The translations under genes and the position numbers were made by a program. Below are positions 16,860 through 26,657 of a stretch of DNA of 64,000 bases, in pieces. This DNA comes from Mycobacterium cookii (lineage in GTDB: Bacteria; Actinomycetota; Actinomycetes; Mycobacteriales; Mycobacteriaceae), in assembly GCF_010727945.1 (NCBI RefSeq), contig NZ_AP022569.1:4898001-4962000 (forward strand). Reading direction: 5' to 3'. Under the pieces are notes generated by a model, which worked only from the letters and a program-made list of their open reading frames with translations, made no database searches and was not told where the DNA came from. The stretch's first letter is position 1, and each line of letters begins with the position of its first letter.

Positions 16860-18206
16860 TCACAGCCTTGCGTGGACTTCGGCGGCTGCCCGCTGCCCGC
16901 TGCGCACCGCCCCATCGAGGAATCCGGTCCATTCGTCAGCGGTCTCGGTGCCGGCCCAGTGGATCGGGCCGACTGGGCGCCGTAGCCACGGTCCATAGCG
17001 CGTCCACGATCCCGGCGGCACTGCGGCTGTCGGGCCGCCCGCCGCGAATTGCTCTGCGCCCCAGCGCTGGTCGATGTAGTCGAGCGGTGTGCGGGCCTCG
17101 TCGCCGAACAACGACGCGAAGCACTCCAGCGCCCGCTGTTTGCGTTGGTCGGCCGGTAGCCCGTCGAATGTGCGGGCGTCGACGAAGCCCAGCAGCACAC
17201 CCGGCCCGTCGGGCTGCGGGCTGACGTCGAAGGTGATGAACACCGGGCCCTCGTCGGACAACGCCTCACCGGAATAACCGTGCTCGCGCCAGAACGGAGT
17301 CGCGTAAGCGGCGTAGGCCTTGCTGAGTCGGCCCTGCGGCCAGTGGGCGACGAGCTCTTGATGCTCGACGGGCAGCGGTGGAGCGAACTCGATGGAGCCC
17401 CGATGCTCCGGCGGAATGGCGAGGACGGCGAATCGGGCATCGGCACAGCCCTTTTCGGTGGTGACGCGCACCCCGTCGTGGCGGTGGTCGATGTGTTTGA
17501 CCGGCGCCTGCAACACCAGCCGGCTGCCGAGTTCGGCGGCTGCCGTGTCGGCGACGTGTTGCGTGCCGGACGGGAAACGGTCCTGCTGGGCGCCGTTTTC
17601 GACGTCGAGCATCCGGTCCAGGCCGCCGGCTGCGCGCACGTAGCGGGCGGCGTGCAGCATCGACACATCGTCGGGTTCGCACCCCCAGGTCACCCGCGTC
17701 ATGATCGCCAGCAGATCGCGTGCGGTGGAACCCGCGTGCACCGATCGCAGCCAGGCCCCCAGCGACTGGCCGTCGAGCCGGGCGGCGCGACGGGCGGTCC
17801 AGGGCTCGCTCAGCGAGATCGTCTTGGCGATACGCGCGAATTGCCAGCGCACGCGGGCGAGATCGATCAGGCCGCCCAGCGACAGCCGCGGGATCGTCCC
17901 GCTGTACGAGCGGACGGCGCCGCGCCACCGGATCAGGTTGGCTCCGTCGTGGTACGTCGGCTCGGTCGAGACGCCCAGATCGTGGGCGAACTTGAGCACG
18001 GCGTCCTGCGTCGGGCCGACGAACGTGCCACCCATGTCAACCGGGATGCCGGCGACGTGGCTGGTGTACGAGCGTCCACCGACCCGGTCGCGGCCCTCGA
18101 GCACTAGCACGTCGTGACCGAGCCGGGTCAGCTCGCGGGCTGCGGCGAGGCCGGCGAAGCCGGCTCCCACCACGACGACATCGGCGGTCCAGGTCGGGTC
18201 GGCCAT
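16860..18206 (-). CDS. aofH: Flavin-containing monoamine oxidase (AofH-like)
   Basis: A 448-residue FAD-dependent amine oxidase, the same length as M. tuberculosis AofH (Rv3170) and in the matching neighbourhood. Seen: dinucleotide motif [11 protein letters not shown], ERx-like [23 protein letters not shown], and the C-terminal FAD motif [18 protein letters not shown]. At the position where mammalian MAO carries a Cys for covalent FAD (SGGC) the sequence reads AGGP, so FAD is probably bound non-covalently. It oxidises an amine to an aldehyde with H2O2 release; the substrate is unknown. In M. tuberculosis it follows Rv3169 directly; here a luciferase-like gene on the other strand separates them. 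Confidence 0.9.
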   Translation of the reverse strand: MADPTWTADVVVVGAGFAGLAAARELTRLGHDVLVLEGRDRVGGRSYTSHVAGIPVDMGGTFVGPTQDAVLKFAHDLGVSTEPTYHDGANLIRWRGAVRSYSGTIPRLSLGGLIDLARVRWQFARIAKTISLSEPWTARRAARLDGQSLGAWLRSVHAGSTARDLLAIMTRVTWGCEPDDVSMLHAARYVRAAGGLDRMLDVENGAQQDRFPSGTQHVADTAAAELGSRLVLQAPVKHIDHRHDGVRVTTEKGCADARFAVLAIPPEHRGSIEFAPPLPVEHQELVAHWPQGRLSKAYAAYATPFWREHGYSGEALSDEGPVFITFDVSPQPDGPGVLLGFVDARTFDGLPADQRKQRALECFASLFGDEARTPLDYIDQRWGAEQFAAGGPTAAVPPGSWTRYGPWLRRPVGPIHWAGTETADEWTGFLDGAVRSGQRAAAEVHARL

Positions 18207-18250
18207 GCCCCTTAGTCAACATCATGGGTGCTGCGTGATGTGATTCACCG

Positions 18251-19237
18251 GTGAAAGTCTTCACTGCTCTCTACGGGCTGAACGACGCAGCCGAGCGTGC
18301 CCGGGAATTGCGCGACGCCGGCGCCAGCGGCGTCGCCACCTTCGAGGGCCCGCACGACGTGTTCGCGCCGCTGACGTTGGCGGCCACCGTCCCAGACCTG
18401 AATCTGATGACGAACGTCGCAATCGCGTTTCCGCGCAACCCGATTCATCTGGCGCACCAGGCCAATGACCATCAGCTGCTGAGTTCGGGCCGATTCATCC
18501 TCGGCCTCGGAACCCAGATCCGCACCCAGATCGAAAAGCGGTTCGGCGCGCAGTTCGACAAGCCGGTGGCCCGGATGACCGAACTGATCGCGGCGCTTCG
18601 GGCGATCTTCGCGGCGTGGAACACCGGTGACCGGCTGGATTTTCGCGGCGACTACTACCGGCACACCCTGATGACGCCGACGTTCAACCCCGGCCCCAAT
18701 CCGTATGGGCCGCCGCCGATCTACGTCGGCGCGCTGGGACCGCGGCTGACCCGGGCCGTCGCCGAGCACGCCGACGGTTTGCTGGTGATGCCGTTCGGCA
18801 GCAAGCGATTTCTGCACGAGCACACCATGCCAATGGTGCGGCTCGGCGCCGCGGGCCGCGACGGCTTCACGGTGCTGCCCGAGATCATCGTGTCGGCGGG
18901 TGAAACCGACGCCGAACGCGAGCAGGCCGACGCGCGGACGCGTGCGCTGCTGGCGTTCTACGGATCGACGCCTGCCTACCGGCCGGTGCTGGCCGCGCAC
19001 GGCTGGCAGGATCTGCAGCCGGAACTGAACGCGCTGTCCAAGCAGGGCCGCTGGGACGACATGGGCGGGCTCATCACCGACGAGATCCTGCACACCATCG
19101 CCGCGTGCGGCACCCCGGCCGACGTCGCACGGCACATCCGCGACCGTGTAGACGGCATCGCCGACACCGTGTGTCTGTACCAGGCGGCGCCGCTCAGCCT
19201 GGAGACGCTGGCTGCGATCGTCGACGAATTACGTTAA
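18251..19237 (+). CDS. LLM-class F420-dependent oxidoreductase
   Basis: A 328-residue luciferase-like TIM-barrel protein. Seen: KVFTALYGLNDAAERA at the start, NVAIAFPRNPIHLAHQANDH, LLSSGRFILGLGTQ (the family LSxGR-x-LGxG signature), PIYVGALGPRL and DGLLVMPF. The pattern fits mycobacterial F420-dependent members such as the MSMEG_2256-type group. It starts with GTG 18251 close to the divergent aofH and ends against the Rv3169-like gene with a 4-nt convergent overlap. It therefore sits, in opposite orientation, inside what is a continuous operon in M. tuberculosis, and looks like a later insertion. Function beyond F420/flavin oxidoreduction is unknown. Confidence 0.9.
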   Translation: MKVFTALYGLNDAAERARELRDAGASGVATFEGPHDVFAPLTLAATVPDLNLMTNVAIAFPRNPIHLAHQANDHQLLSSGRFILGLGTQIRTQIEKRFGAQFDKPVARMTELIAALRAIFAAWNTGDRLDFRGDYYRHTLMTPTFNPGPNPYGPPPIYVGALGPRLTRAVAEHADGLLVMPFGSKRFLHEHTMPMVRLGAAGRDGFTVLPEIIVSAGETDAEREQADARTRALLAFYGSTPAYRPVLAAHGWQDLQPELNALSKQGRWDDMGGLITDEILHTIAACGTPADVARHIRDRVDGIADTVCLYQAAPLSLETLAAIVDELR

Positions 19238-20357
19238 GGCGCAACGGTTAGCCAATCTGTGAAGCCTGACGGGTCGTGCCGGCCCAGCGCACCGTGCTCG
19301 TAGAGACCCCAGCCCTCGACCGGGGCGCCGTCGCCGTCGCGGCACACCGCCCGTCCGACGTGGTCGATGACCCCGAAACCGGAGCGCCCGATGATCGCCG
19401 GATCGGTCATGTCGTAGGTCAACCGCTCTACGAACTTCTCGCCCTTCCACATGCCGTGCAGCCAGTCCGAGTCGCCGCCGTAGCCGCCACCGACGTGGAT
19501 GGGCACCGGCAGCTTGGATTCGACGTGGAAATGGACGGGCGTGCCGTCGGGAGCGGCGGCGTCGATCGTCGCGCCGGTCGGGATGCGGGTGCCGGAGCGG
19601 TAGTGAATCTTCACCCGCGGCCAGCCCAGCTGTTCGACGCGGCCGTCGCGCCAAATCCGGGTGCAGTCGTTCAGCGAGCGGAAGCCGTTGGGCTCTTCCT
19701 GGATGATCAGCACGACCGCGAAGTCGTCGAACGCGATCGGCACATACAGCCACCACATGCCCTCGAACGGCGGGTCTGCGGGCCGGCCCGCCGGCTCGGG
19801 CTCACCGATCGGCCGGATGCCCCAGGACCGATCGCGGCTGCCGATCCAGGTTGCGGGGTCGACGGCAATTTCCTTGCCGTCCACGATGATCCGGCCACTC
19901 CAGCTACCGAGCTGCGCGAAACGCTGCGCGTCGAGAGTCACCCGGTTGCCGGAGCGCATCAGGTGCGGCTGTTCCTGGACGACGTCGAACAGGCCTTGCC
20001 AGGTGAGATCGGCTGAGATGCCTTCGGTTTCGTCAAGCGTGATGCGCAGCTTGTGCAGCGGGTCGATCACCTCGACGCGATAGCCGTTGACGTTCTGGTT
20101 GAGCCGATCCTGGTCGATGGCATCCGAGAGGTGCACCGCGGTCTGGGTGTCGCCACGCCTGATGAGCAGGAACGCGTCTTTCACCCCGAGGTTGGGGTAG
20201 TAGCCGATGCCGCTGATGACGAAGATGTCACCGGTGCGGTCGTGGGCGTTGAAGTAGGACCGATCGTAGAAGTTGCGGTCGGAGGAGCCCGGCCATGCGA
20301 TCGGTTGGGGGACTTGATGTACCGGGAATTCGTCGAGCGGTCCAAGTGATCGGGGCA

Positions 20358-20358
<1 letters not shown>
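19234..20358 (-). CDS. Rv3169-like protein, hydroxysteroid/lipocalin-type domain not assigned
   Basis: A 374-residue soluble protein, the same length as I recall for M. tuberculosis Rv3169 and lying in the same order next to an Rv3168-like kinase. Seen: a beta-rich protein with many Trp and Gly residues (GMWWLYVPIAFDDF, GGGYGGDSDWLHGMWKG). It has no signal peptide or membrane segment. The fold resembles the tandem lipocalin-like proteins often encoded beside APH-like kinases, but I cannot assign chemistry. The ATG at 20358 overlaps the TAA of the upstream kinase by one base (TAATG), so the two are coupled. Expression is probably controlled by the divergent TetR at 21545. Confidence 0.82.
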
Positions 20359-21544
<1,186 letters not shown>

Positions 21545-21546
<2 letters not shown>

Positions 21547-22165
21547 GAAAGCAGACCCATCCGCGGTTGACAAGGTCTCGGGCGCCGGACGGCCCCGGGA
21601 TCCGCGTATCGACGCTGCCATATTGGCGGCGACCGCGGATCTGCTTGTGCAAATTGGCTATTCGAATCTGACATTGGCGGCCGTAGCCGAGCGGGCCGGT
21701 ACGACGAAAACAGCGCTGTATCGGCGATGGTCGAGCAAGGCGGAGTTGGTGCACGAGGCGGCGTTCCCGGTCGCCCCGACGGCGTTGGTCGGCCCGGCTC
21801 GCGGCATGGCCGCTGACCTGCGGGCGATGATCGCCGCGGCCCGTGATGTGTTTACCACCCCGGTGGTCCGCGCCGCGCTGCCCGGGTTGGTCGCCGACAT
21901 GAGCGCCGACGCCGAGCTCAACACCCGGGTGATGTCCCGCTTCGCGGGGCTGTTCACGGCCGTGCAGGATCGGCTGACCGAAGCGGTGGATCGCGGTGAG
22001 GTCCACCCGGACGTCGACCCGACTCGGTTGATCGAGCTGATCGGCGGGGCGACGCTGCTGCGGCTGCTGTTGAGTCCAGACGAACCGCTCGACGACACCT
22101 GGGTGGATCAGGCCACGGCCATCCTCGTGCACGGTGTCACCCGAGATGTAGGGTCGGCCCGGTGA
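21545..22165 (+). CDS. TetR-family regulator (Rv3167c-like)
   Basis: A 206-residue TetR regulator with a C-terminal domain of the TetR_C type. Seen: GRPRDPRIDAAIL, then a helix-turn-helix with LAAVAERAGTTKTALYRRW at about residues 46-64. It occupies the place of M. tuberculosis Rv3167c (208 aa), divergent from the Rv3168-like gene. I use ATG 21545 with GGTGGG 7 nt upstream; a GTG at 21533 would add four residues. Its last codons overlap the next gene as GTGA, so the SDR is co-translated. In M. tuberculosis Rv3167c has been linked to lipid metabolism and phagosomal behaviour; here only control of the divergent pair and the SDR is inferred. Confidence 0.88.
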
Positions 22166-23031
22166 CGGGACGACTGGACGGCCGCGCCGCGATCGTCACC
22201 GGCGCCAGCCGCGGATTGGGCCGGGCGATCGCACTGGCGCTGGCAGCAGAAGGCGCTTCCGTCGCGGTCGTCGGGCGAACCGAAAACGTTTGGGACGAAA
22301 GGCTTCCCGGTACCATCACCGAGACCGTCGCGGATATCGAAGCGGCGGGTGGACGCGCGGTGGCCATCAGGGCCGACCTGCTCGACCGGGACGACATTGC
22401 CCGGCTCGTCGACGAGGCGCGAGATGCGCTGGGCCCCATCACGATTCTGATCAACAACGCGGCCTTTACCGCGCCCGGTCGCCCACCGAAAGCCGGCGAC
22501 TCAGCACGACCCAAGTCGGCGAAGGTTCAGCACGGTGGAATCAAGCCGGACTGGCCGCCGCTGCTGGGGACGCCGCTGAGCGCATATCGGCGGCATTTCG
22601 AGATCGCGGTGTTCGCCGTCTACGAGCTGATCCAGTTGGTCAGCCCGGACATGATCGCCGCCCACGGCGGTTCGATCATCAACATCAGCTCAGTCGCATC
22701 GCGGCTGCCCGGCGACGGCCCCTACCCCGACCGCGGTGCCGGCGTGTTGCCGGGCTATGGCGGGTCCAAGGCCGCGCTGGAACACCTGACCTGGTGCGCC
22801 GCCTACGATCTGACCAACCACAATGTCGCGGTCAACGCGCTGTCGCCGTCGAAAGCGATCATGACGCCTGGCCTTTCGTATTACGCCCGCGATTTCGCGG
22901 AAGTGTCGACCCCGGAGGAGTTCGCCGAGGCCGCCGTCGAGTTGGCGTTGGTGGATCCCACGGTGGTGACCGGGCGGACGATCGGGCACCGGCAGGTGCT
23001 AGACGGCAGCTTCCGCAGGTTCGAAGCCTAG
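22162..23031 (+). CDS. SDR-family oxidoreductase
   Basis: A 289-residue short-chain dehydrogenase. Seen: IVTGASRGLGRAIALAL cofactor motif, NNAAFTAPGR, catalytic serine in INISSVASRL, and the GYGGSKAAL segment giving Tyr and Lys. An insertion around residues 113-135 (GDSARPKSAKVQHGG) and another near the active site (GDGPYPDRGAGVLPG) make it longer than the usual 250 residues. It starts with GTG inside the TetR stop (GTGA overlap), so it belongs to the regulator's operon. It converges with the HNH remnant with a 4-nt overlap. The substrate is unknown. Confidence 0.9.
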   Translation: MTGRLDGRAAIVTGASRGLGRAIALALAAEGASVAVVGRTENVWDERLPGTITETVADIEAAGGRAVAIRADLLDRDDIARLVDEARDALGPITILINNAAFTAPGRPPKAGDSARPKSAKVQHGGIKPDWPPLLGTPLSAYRRHFEIAVFAVYELIQLVSPDMIAAHGGSIINISSVASRLPGDGPYPDRGAGVLPGYGGSKAALEHLTWCAAYDLTNHNVAVNALSPSKAIMTPGLSYYARDFAEVSTPEEFAEAAVELALVDPTVVTGRTIGHRQVLDGSFRRFEA

Positions 23032-23567
23032 GCCGCCACTTCCGGCGGGTCCGGGTCGCCGCGCAGCAGTTCGTCGGGATTGTGGGCATGGTTGATCTCT
23101 GGCGGGCCGGTGCCGTCGGTCCACCCCAGTCGGCCGTCGACTACCTCGGTGCGTAGTTCGCCGCGGCTTGCCATCCCGTGGTTGGGGCCGCAGGCGAGGA
23201 ACAGCGAATCGGCGTCGGTCCGACCGCCGAGCCCCCAGTCCGGCGAATGGTGCACCTCGCAGCGGTAGCCGGATACCAGGCAGTTCGGCCGCGTGCAGCC
23301 GCGGTCGCGGGCGTAGCAGATCAATCGTTGATCGGCGGTGGCCACGCGCTTCTGTCGGCCCAGGTAGAGCGGTCGCTCGGTGTGCTCGGCGAACACTCGA
23401 TACATCAACCCGCGGTTGACGCGCTCCTGGGTTTCGAGCCGCTCGGCGATGTCGGCCCGAAACCTATTGCCCACCAGATCCGATGGTGTCGAACGCAGCA
23501 CGTCGTGAGCAGCATCGATCGCGTCGAGAGCGGCGGTGATCCGCTCGCTGCAGACCGTTGGACTCAT
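23028..23567 (-). CDS. 13E12-type HNH protein with internal deletion (remnant)
   Basis: A 179-residue ORF that joins the extreme N-terminus of a 13E12/REP13E12 (DUF222) protein (ERITAALDAIDAAHDVLR) to its C-terminal HNH nuclease-like domain. The HNH part shows CTRPNC, GYRCEVHHSPDW and LFLACGPNH, with two CxxC-like cysteines and the HH pair. Full-length relatives are about 400-480 residues, so roughly 250 residues of DUF222 are missing between about residues 55 and 60. The frame is intact, suggesting an in-frame deletion. In mycobacteria these genes behave as repeated elements and some serve as prophage attachment sites. The RBS is weak. Whether it is expressed is unknown. Confidence 0.7.
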   Translation of the reverse strand: MSPTVCSERITAALDAIDAAHDVLRSTPSDLVGNRFRADIAERLETQERVNRGLMYRVFAEHTERPLYLGRQKRVATADQRLICYARDRGCTRPNCLVSGYRCEVHHSPDWGLGGRTDADSLFLACGPNHGMASRGELRTEVVDGRLGWTDGTGPPEINHAHNPDELLRGDPDPPEVAA

Positions 23568-23655
23568 ATCTCGAGGTTATGAATCAACCCGACAATTCCA
23601 CCGTGAGCGGATCACACCGACCGCAGCCTGTGGATCAACTGCCAACTGTGGATAA

Positions 23656-24147
23656 CTATCGGCGTTCCGCGAGAGCTTTCAGGTTGAGCAGTTGCCGGCG
23701 CGCCATGACGAGGTCCCCGACCGAAAGCCAGGGCGCCGCCCAGCGGCTCGTGCCGCTGACGAGCTTCATCAGCAGCCGAGTCGACTGCCCCTGCGGCTCA
23801 AGGACATACGAGATGTATGCGCCCATGATCTCGCCAGTGAGATGGTTAGGCCGCTCGACGGCGTGAATCCGCCCGAAGGGCCGGGTTGCGGCGGTAGAGA
23901 AATGCTCGCCGACGACCGGCTCGGGCAGACCCATCAGTCGCCGCGGCGACCGGCGGCCGAGGTTGTCGATCCAGTCGTAGGAATACGGGGCCAGCCTGAT
24001 CTGACTTACCCACGGCCACAGCGTCTCTGGCGTAGCGAACACCGTGACCCCGCGCCACGCCTGCAGAGTCGGTGCGGTGACGAAGTCGTCGCACGGGTAG
24101 TGGCGGGCGACCTCGTCGTCCGATACATTCCACCGATCGCCGATCAC
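23656..24147 (-). CDS. SRPBCC (START/polyketide-cyclase-like) protein
   Basis: A 163-residue protein of the SRPBCC hydrophobic-pocket fold. Seen: YPCDDFVTAPTLQAWRGVTVFATPETLWPWVSQI, a form common in mycobacterial members (charged start followed by an A-T-P-E-x-L-W-P-W helix), and a C-terminal helix with LLNLKALAERR. It starts with GTG 24147 overlapping the TGA of the MocR-type regulator (GTGA), so it is translated from that transcript; the long open frame further upstream is not used. It probably binds a small hydrophobic ligand; no catalytic residues can be named. An 88-nt gap to the HNH remnant shows nothing else. Confidence 0.8.
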   Translation of the reverse strand: MIGDRWNVSDDEVARHYPCDDFVTAPTLQAWRGVTVFATPETLWPWVSQIRLAPYSYDWIDNLGRRSPRRLMGLPEPVVGEHFSTAATRPFGRIHAVERPNHLTGEIMGAYISYVLEPQGQSTRLLMKLVSGTSRWAAPWLSVGDLVMARRQLLNLKALAERR

Positions 24148-25451
24148 ACGCTTGCCCGTCCAACGGCTTGCACGGCGTCCGCCACCGCATCGGCGAGCGA
24201 GTCGACCTCGTCGGCAGCTAGTCCCGATACAGTGACCCGGATTCCCGGCGGTGACCCGACCCTGAATCGCGTGCCCGGCGCCGCGGCCCAACCCGCGCTG
24301 AGCAACCGGGTGATCGCCACGGTCTCGTCCGGCACCGGAATCCAGACGTTGAGACCCGATCGGCCGCTCGACGCCACACCGCGGTCGGCCAACGCCGTCT
24401 GCAACGCCGAACGGTTTCGGGCGTAGACGGTTTCGGCCTTCTGCACCAACCGGGTGGCGGCCTCGTCGCGCCACAGACCGACGGCGAGGTCCTGCAGCAG
24501 ATGACTGATCCAGCCCGGTCCCAACCGCAACCGTCCCTGCACCCGCTCGACCGTGCGCCGGTCGCCGGCAAGCAGTGCCAGCCTCAGGTCGGGCCCGTAG
24601 GCCTTGGCCGCCGACCGGACGAACGCCCAGTGTCGGGTCGCCCCGGCCAGCGGGTGCAGCGGCGCGCCGGCGATTCCCGCGCAATGGTCGTCCTCGATGA
24701 GCAGCACGTCGTCATGCTCAACAAGCAACGCGCGCAACTCTTTTGCCCGTACAGCCGATACCGCCGCACCGGTCGGATTCTGGGCGCGACTGGTCACCAC
24801 CACCGCGCGCACACCGCGACGCAGCGCACGAGCGACGTCGGCGACCAATGGACCGTCGTCGTCGACGCCGATCGGCTCGGCCGAAAATCCCAGCGCAGCA
24901 AGCAGATCGAGAAGATTGGCCCACCCCGGATCTTCGACCGCCACGCGGTCCCCGGGGCGCAGATGGGCGGCGAGCACCCGCTCGATGCCGTCGAGCGCTC
25001 CGGCGGTCACCGCGATGTGGTCGCCCGGTACGCCATCGCCGGTCAGCGTCGACTGGGCGTAGTGCGCCAATTCCGGCGAGACCGCCGGTTCGCCGTACAG
25101 GACTGGCCGCAAACTGACGTGCGCGATCGGCAGCAGGCCGGGATCCGGGTTGCCGGTGGACAGGTCGCGCACGCCCGGCGGGACGGCGACGCCGCGCAGT
25201 GAACGCGGCGTGGTCGCCGGCCGGTCGCGCACCCGGGTGCCACGCCGTCCGGCGGTCTCGACGGCGCCGCGTTCGCGCAGCAGGCGATAGGCGGCGGCCA
25301 CCGTGTTGGCGTTGACGCCGAGCCGGCCGGCCAGCTCGCGGATCGGCGGCAGCTCGGCACCGGGTGTCAGGGCGCCGGTGGAGACCGCGTGTTCGACGTC
25401 GGACGCGATCGCCCCCGCGCCCGTACCGCGAATCGTGTATTGTTCTGGCAC
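24144..25451 (-). CDS. MocR/PdxR-type PLP-dependent transcriptional regulator
   Basis: A 435-residue GntR/aminotransferase fusion. The N-terminal winged helix (about residues 1-75) shows PPIRELAGRLGVNANTVAAAY, a GntR recognition region. The rest is a class I aminotransferase-like domain that binds pyridoxal phosphate. Seen in it: AVEDPGWANLLDLL, SRAQNPTGAAVSAVRAKEL, LIEDDHCAGI, and a Ser-Ala-Ala-Lys lysine that would hold PLP. Such proteins sense PLP and control vitamin B6 or amino-compound genes. The GTG start lies inside a set of AGAACA repeats shared with the divergent PNPOx-like gene at 25490, suggesting control of both. The following SRPBCC gene is translationally coupled. Confidence 0.88.
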   Translation of the reverse strand: MPEQYTIRGTGAGAIASDVEHAVSTGALTPGAELPPIRELAGRLGVNANTVAAAYRLLRERGAVETAGRRGTRVRDRPATTPRSLRGVAVPPGVRDLSTGNPDPGLLPIAHVSLRPVLYGEPAVSPELAHYAQSTLTGDGVPGDHIAVTAGALDGIERVLAAHLRPGDRVAVEDPGWANLLDLLAALGFSAEPIGVDDDGPLVADVARALRRGVRAVVVTSRAQNPTGAAVSAVRAKELRALLVEHDDVLLIEDDHCAGIAGAPLHPLAGATRHWAFVRSAAKAYGPDLRLALLAGDRRTVERVQGRLRLGPGWISHLLQDLAVGLWRDEAATRLVQKAETVYARNRSALQTALADRGVASSGRSGLNVWIPVPDETVAITRLLSAGWAAAPGTRFRVGSPPGIRVTVSGLAADEVDSLADAVADAVQAVGRASV

Positions 25452-25474
25452 AGAACATATTATGTACTAGAACA
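25441..25474. promoter_or_regulatory. AGAACA repeat cluster, likely MocR operator
   Basis: TGTTCT (25441-25446), AGAACA (25452-25457) and AGAACA (25469-25474) form an inverted pair with a 5-nt centre plus a direct repeat 17 nt apart, a layout typical of MocR-type binding sites. They cover the regulator's own start codon and precede the divergent flavoprotein gene. Confidence 0.55.
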
Positions 25475-25489
25475 AAATGGGAGGCAACG

Positions 25490-26152
25490 GTGGAGTCATA
25501 TACGCGCACAGCGCGGACAACACCGACCAGGTATCGCGAACGTGCCCGCTACGACCGCGAGACGGTGCACGGCATTCTCGACGAGGCGCTGACCTGCCAC
25601 GTCGGCTACGTCAACGGTGGCCGGCAGGTGGTGTTGCCCACCCTGCACGCGCGCCTCGGCGAGATTCTCTACCTGCACGGATCCACCGGCAGCGGACCGA
25701 TGCTGACCGTTGCGGGATCGCCCGACGGCCTGCCCGTCTGCGTCACCGTCACGCTGGTCGACGGCGTGGTGCTGGCACGGTCGGCGATGCACCACTCGCT
25801 GGAGTACCGGTCGGTCGTCGCCATGGGCAACGCACGTCTGGTGACCGACCCCGACGAGAAACTGCGCGCGTTGGCCGCCGTGGTCGATCACGTCGCGCCG
25901 GGCCGGTCCGCCGACAGCCGGCCACCCAACGCCCGCGAACTCGCGGCGACCGCTGTGCTCGCACTCGACCTCGTCGAGGTGTCGGCGAAGGTGCGCACCG
26001 GTGGCCCGGTCGACGACGCCGATGACCTCGCGCTGCCGTACTGGGCCGGGGTCATACCGCTCACGGTCCACGCCGGCACCCCGGTCCCCGCCGACGATCT
26101 GGACCCGTCCGTGCCGCTACCGTCCTACGTGTCGGACTATCGTCGGGCTTGA
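25490..26152 (+). CDS. PNPOx-like FMN-binding split-barrel protein
   Basis: A 220-residue flavoprotein of the pyridoxamine 5'-phosphate oxidase-like superfamily, close to the Pyridox_ox_2/Nim subgroup. Seen: RARYDRETVHGILDEALTCHVGYV, a typical start of that group, then VVLPTLHARLGEILYLHG and LARSAMHHSLEYRSVVAMG with the conserved H-H-S-x-x-Y-R segment. It starts with GTG 25490, 5 nt after GGGAGG; frames opening further upstream have no RBS. It diverges from a MocR-type regulator and is probably its target. The next SRPBCC gene starts on its last base. It may act in B6 salvage or as a general FMN/F420 reductase; this cannot be settled by eye. Confidence 0.85.
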   Translation: MESYTRTARTTPTRYRERARYDRETVHGILDEALTCHVGYVNGGRQVVLPTLHARLGEILYLHGSTGSGPMLTVAGSPDGLPVCVTVTLVDGVVLARSAMHHSLEYRSVVAMGNARLVTDPDEKLRALAAVVDHVAPGRSADSRPPNARELAATAVLALDLVEVSAKVRTGGPVDDADDLALPYWAGVIPLTVHAGTPVPADDLDPSVPLPSYVSDYRRA

Positions 26153-26607
26153 TGTCTGACACTGAAGTCCCGCGGGTGGTGAGTGCGAGTCGCGATATCG
26201 CCGCCGGCGCAGCCGAGATCTTCGAGTTGATCGCCGACCCCGCACACCAGCCGCGTTGGGATGGTAACGACAATCTCGCGAACGCCGAAGCCGGGCAACG
26301 GGTTCGCCGCCTCGGCGACATCTTCACGACGACCTTGACCAACGGCGGCGTCCGGGCTAATTACGTCGTCGAGTTCACCGAAGCCCGTCGCATCGCGTGG
26401 ACGCCGTCGATCGCAGGCGAACGGCCGTTCGGCCAGCTGTGGCGATGGGAGCTCGAGCCGCTGGACGACACCCGCACGCGGGTGACCCACACCTACGACT
26501 GGTCGCGGTTGACCGATCCGCACCGACTCGAGCGTGCCCGTGCCACGACGCCCGAAAAGCTGCAGGCATCGCTGGATCGGCTGGCCGAGCTCGCCGAGCG
26601 CCGCTGA
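26152..26607 (+). CDS. SRPBCC family protein
   Basis: A 151-residue START/Bet v1-like protein. Seen: SASRDIAAGAAEIFELIADP near the N-terminus (the family's conserved first helix with P/A-E-x-x-F), HQPRWDG, WRWELEPLDDTRTRVTHTYDW, and a final helix SLDRLAELAE. The ATG overlaps the stop of the PNPOx-like gene by one base (TGATG), so the two are co-translated. It probably carries or modifies a hydrophobic small molecule. No catalytic residue can be named. It is similar in plan to the SRPBCC genes at 23656 and 59273. Confidence 0.85.
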   Translation: MSDTEVPRVVSASRDIAAGAAEIFELIADPAHQPRWDGNDNLANAEAGQRVRRLGDIFTTTLTNGGVRANYVVEFTEARRIAWTPSIAGERPFGQLWRWELEPLDDTRTRVTHTYDWSRLTDPHRLERARATTPEKLQASLDRLAELAERR

Positions 26608-26657
26608 ACTGCGCCGATCGCTGGCCGTCCGCGTCGACTCCGTGCCACGATGAGTAC

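Noticed and set aside
23656..24684. Long 342-codon version of the SRPBCC protein
   Set aside because: The first half is a shadow of the MocR regulator; the true start is the GTG overlapping the regulator's stop.
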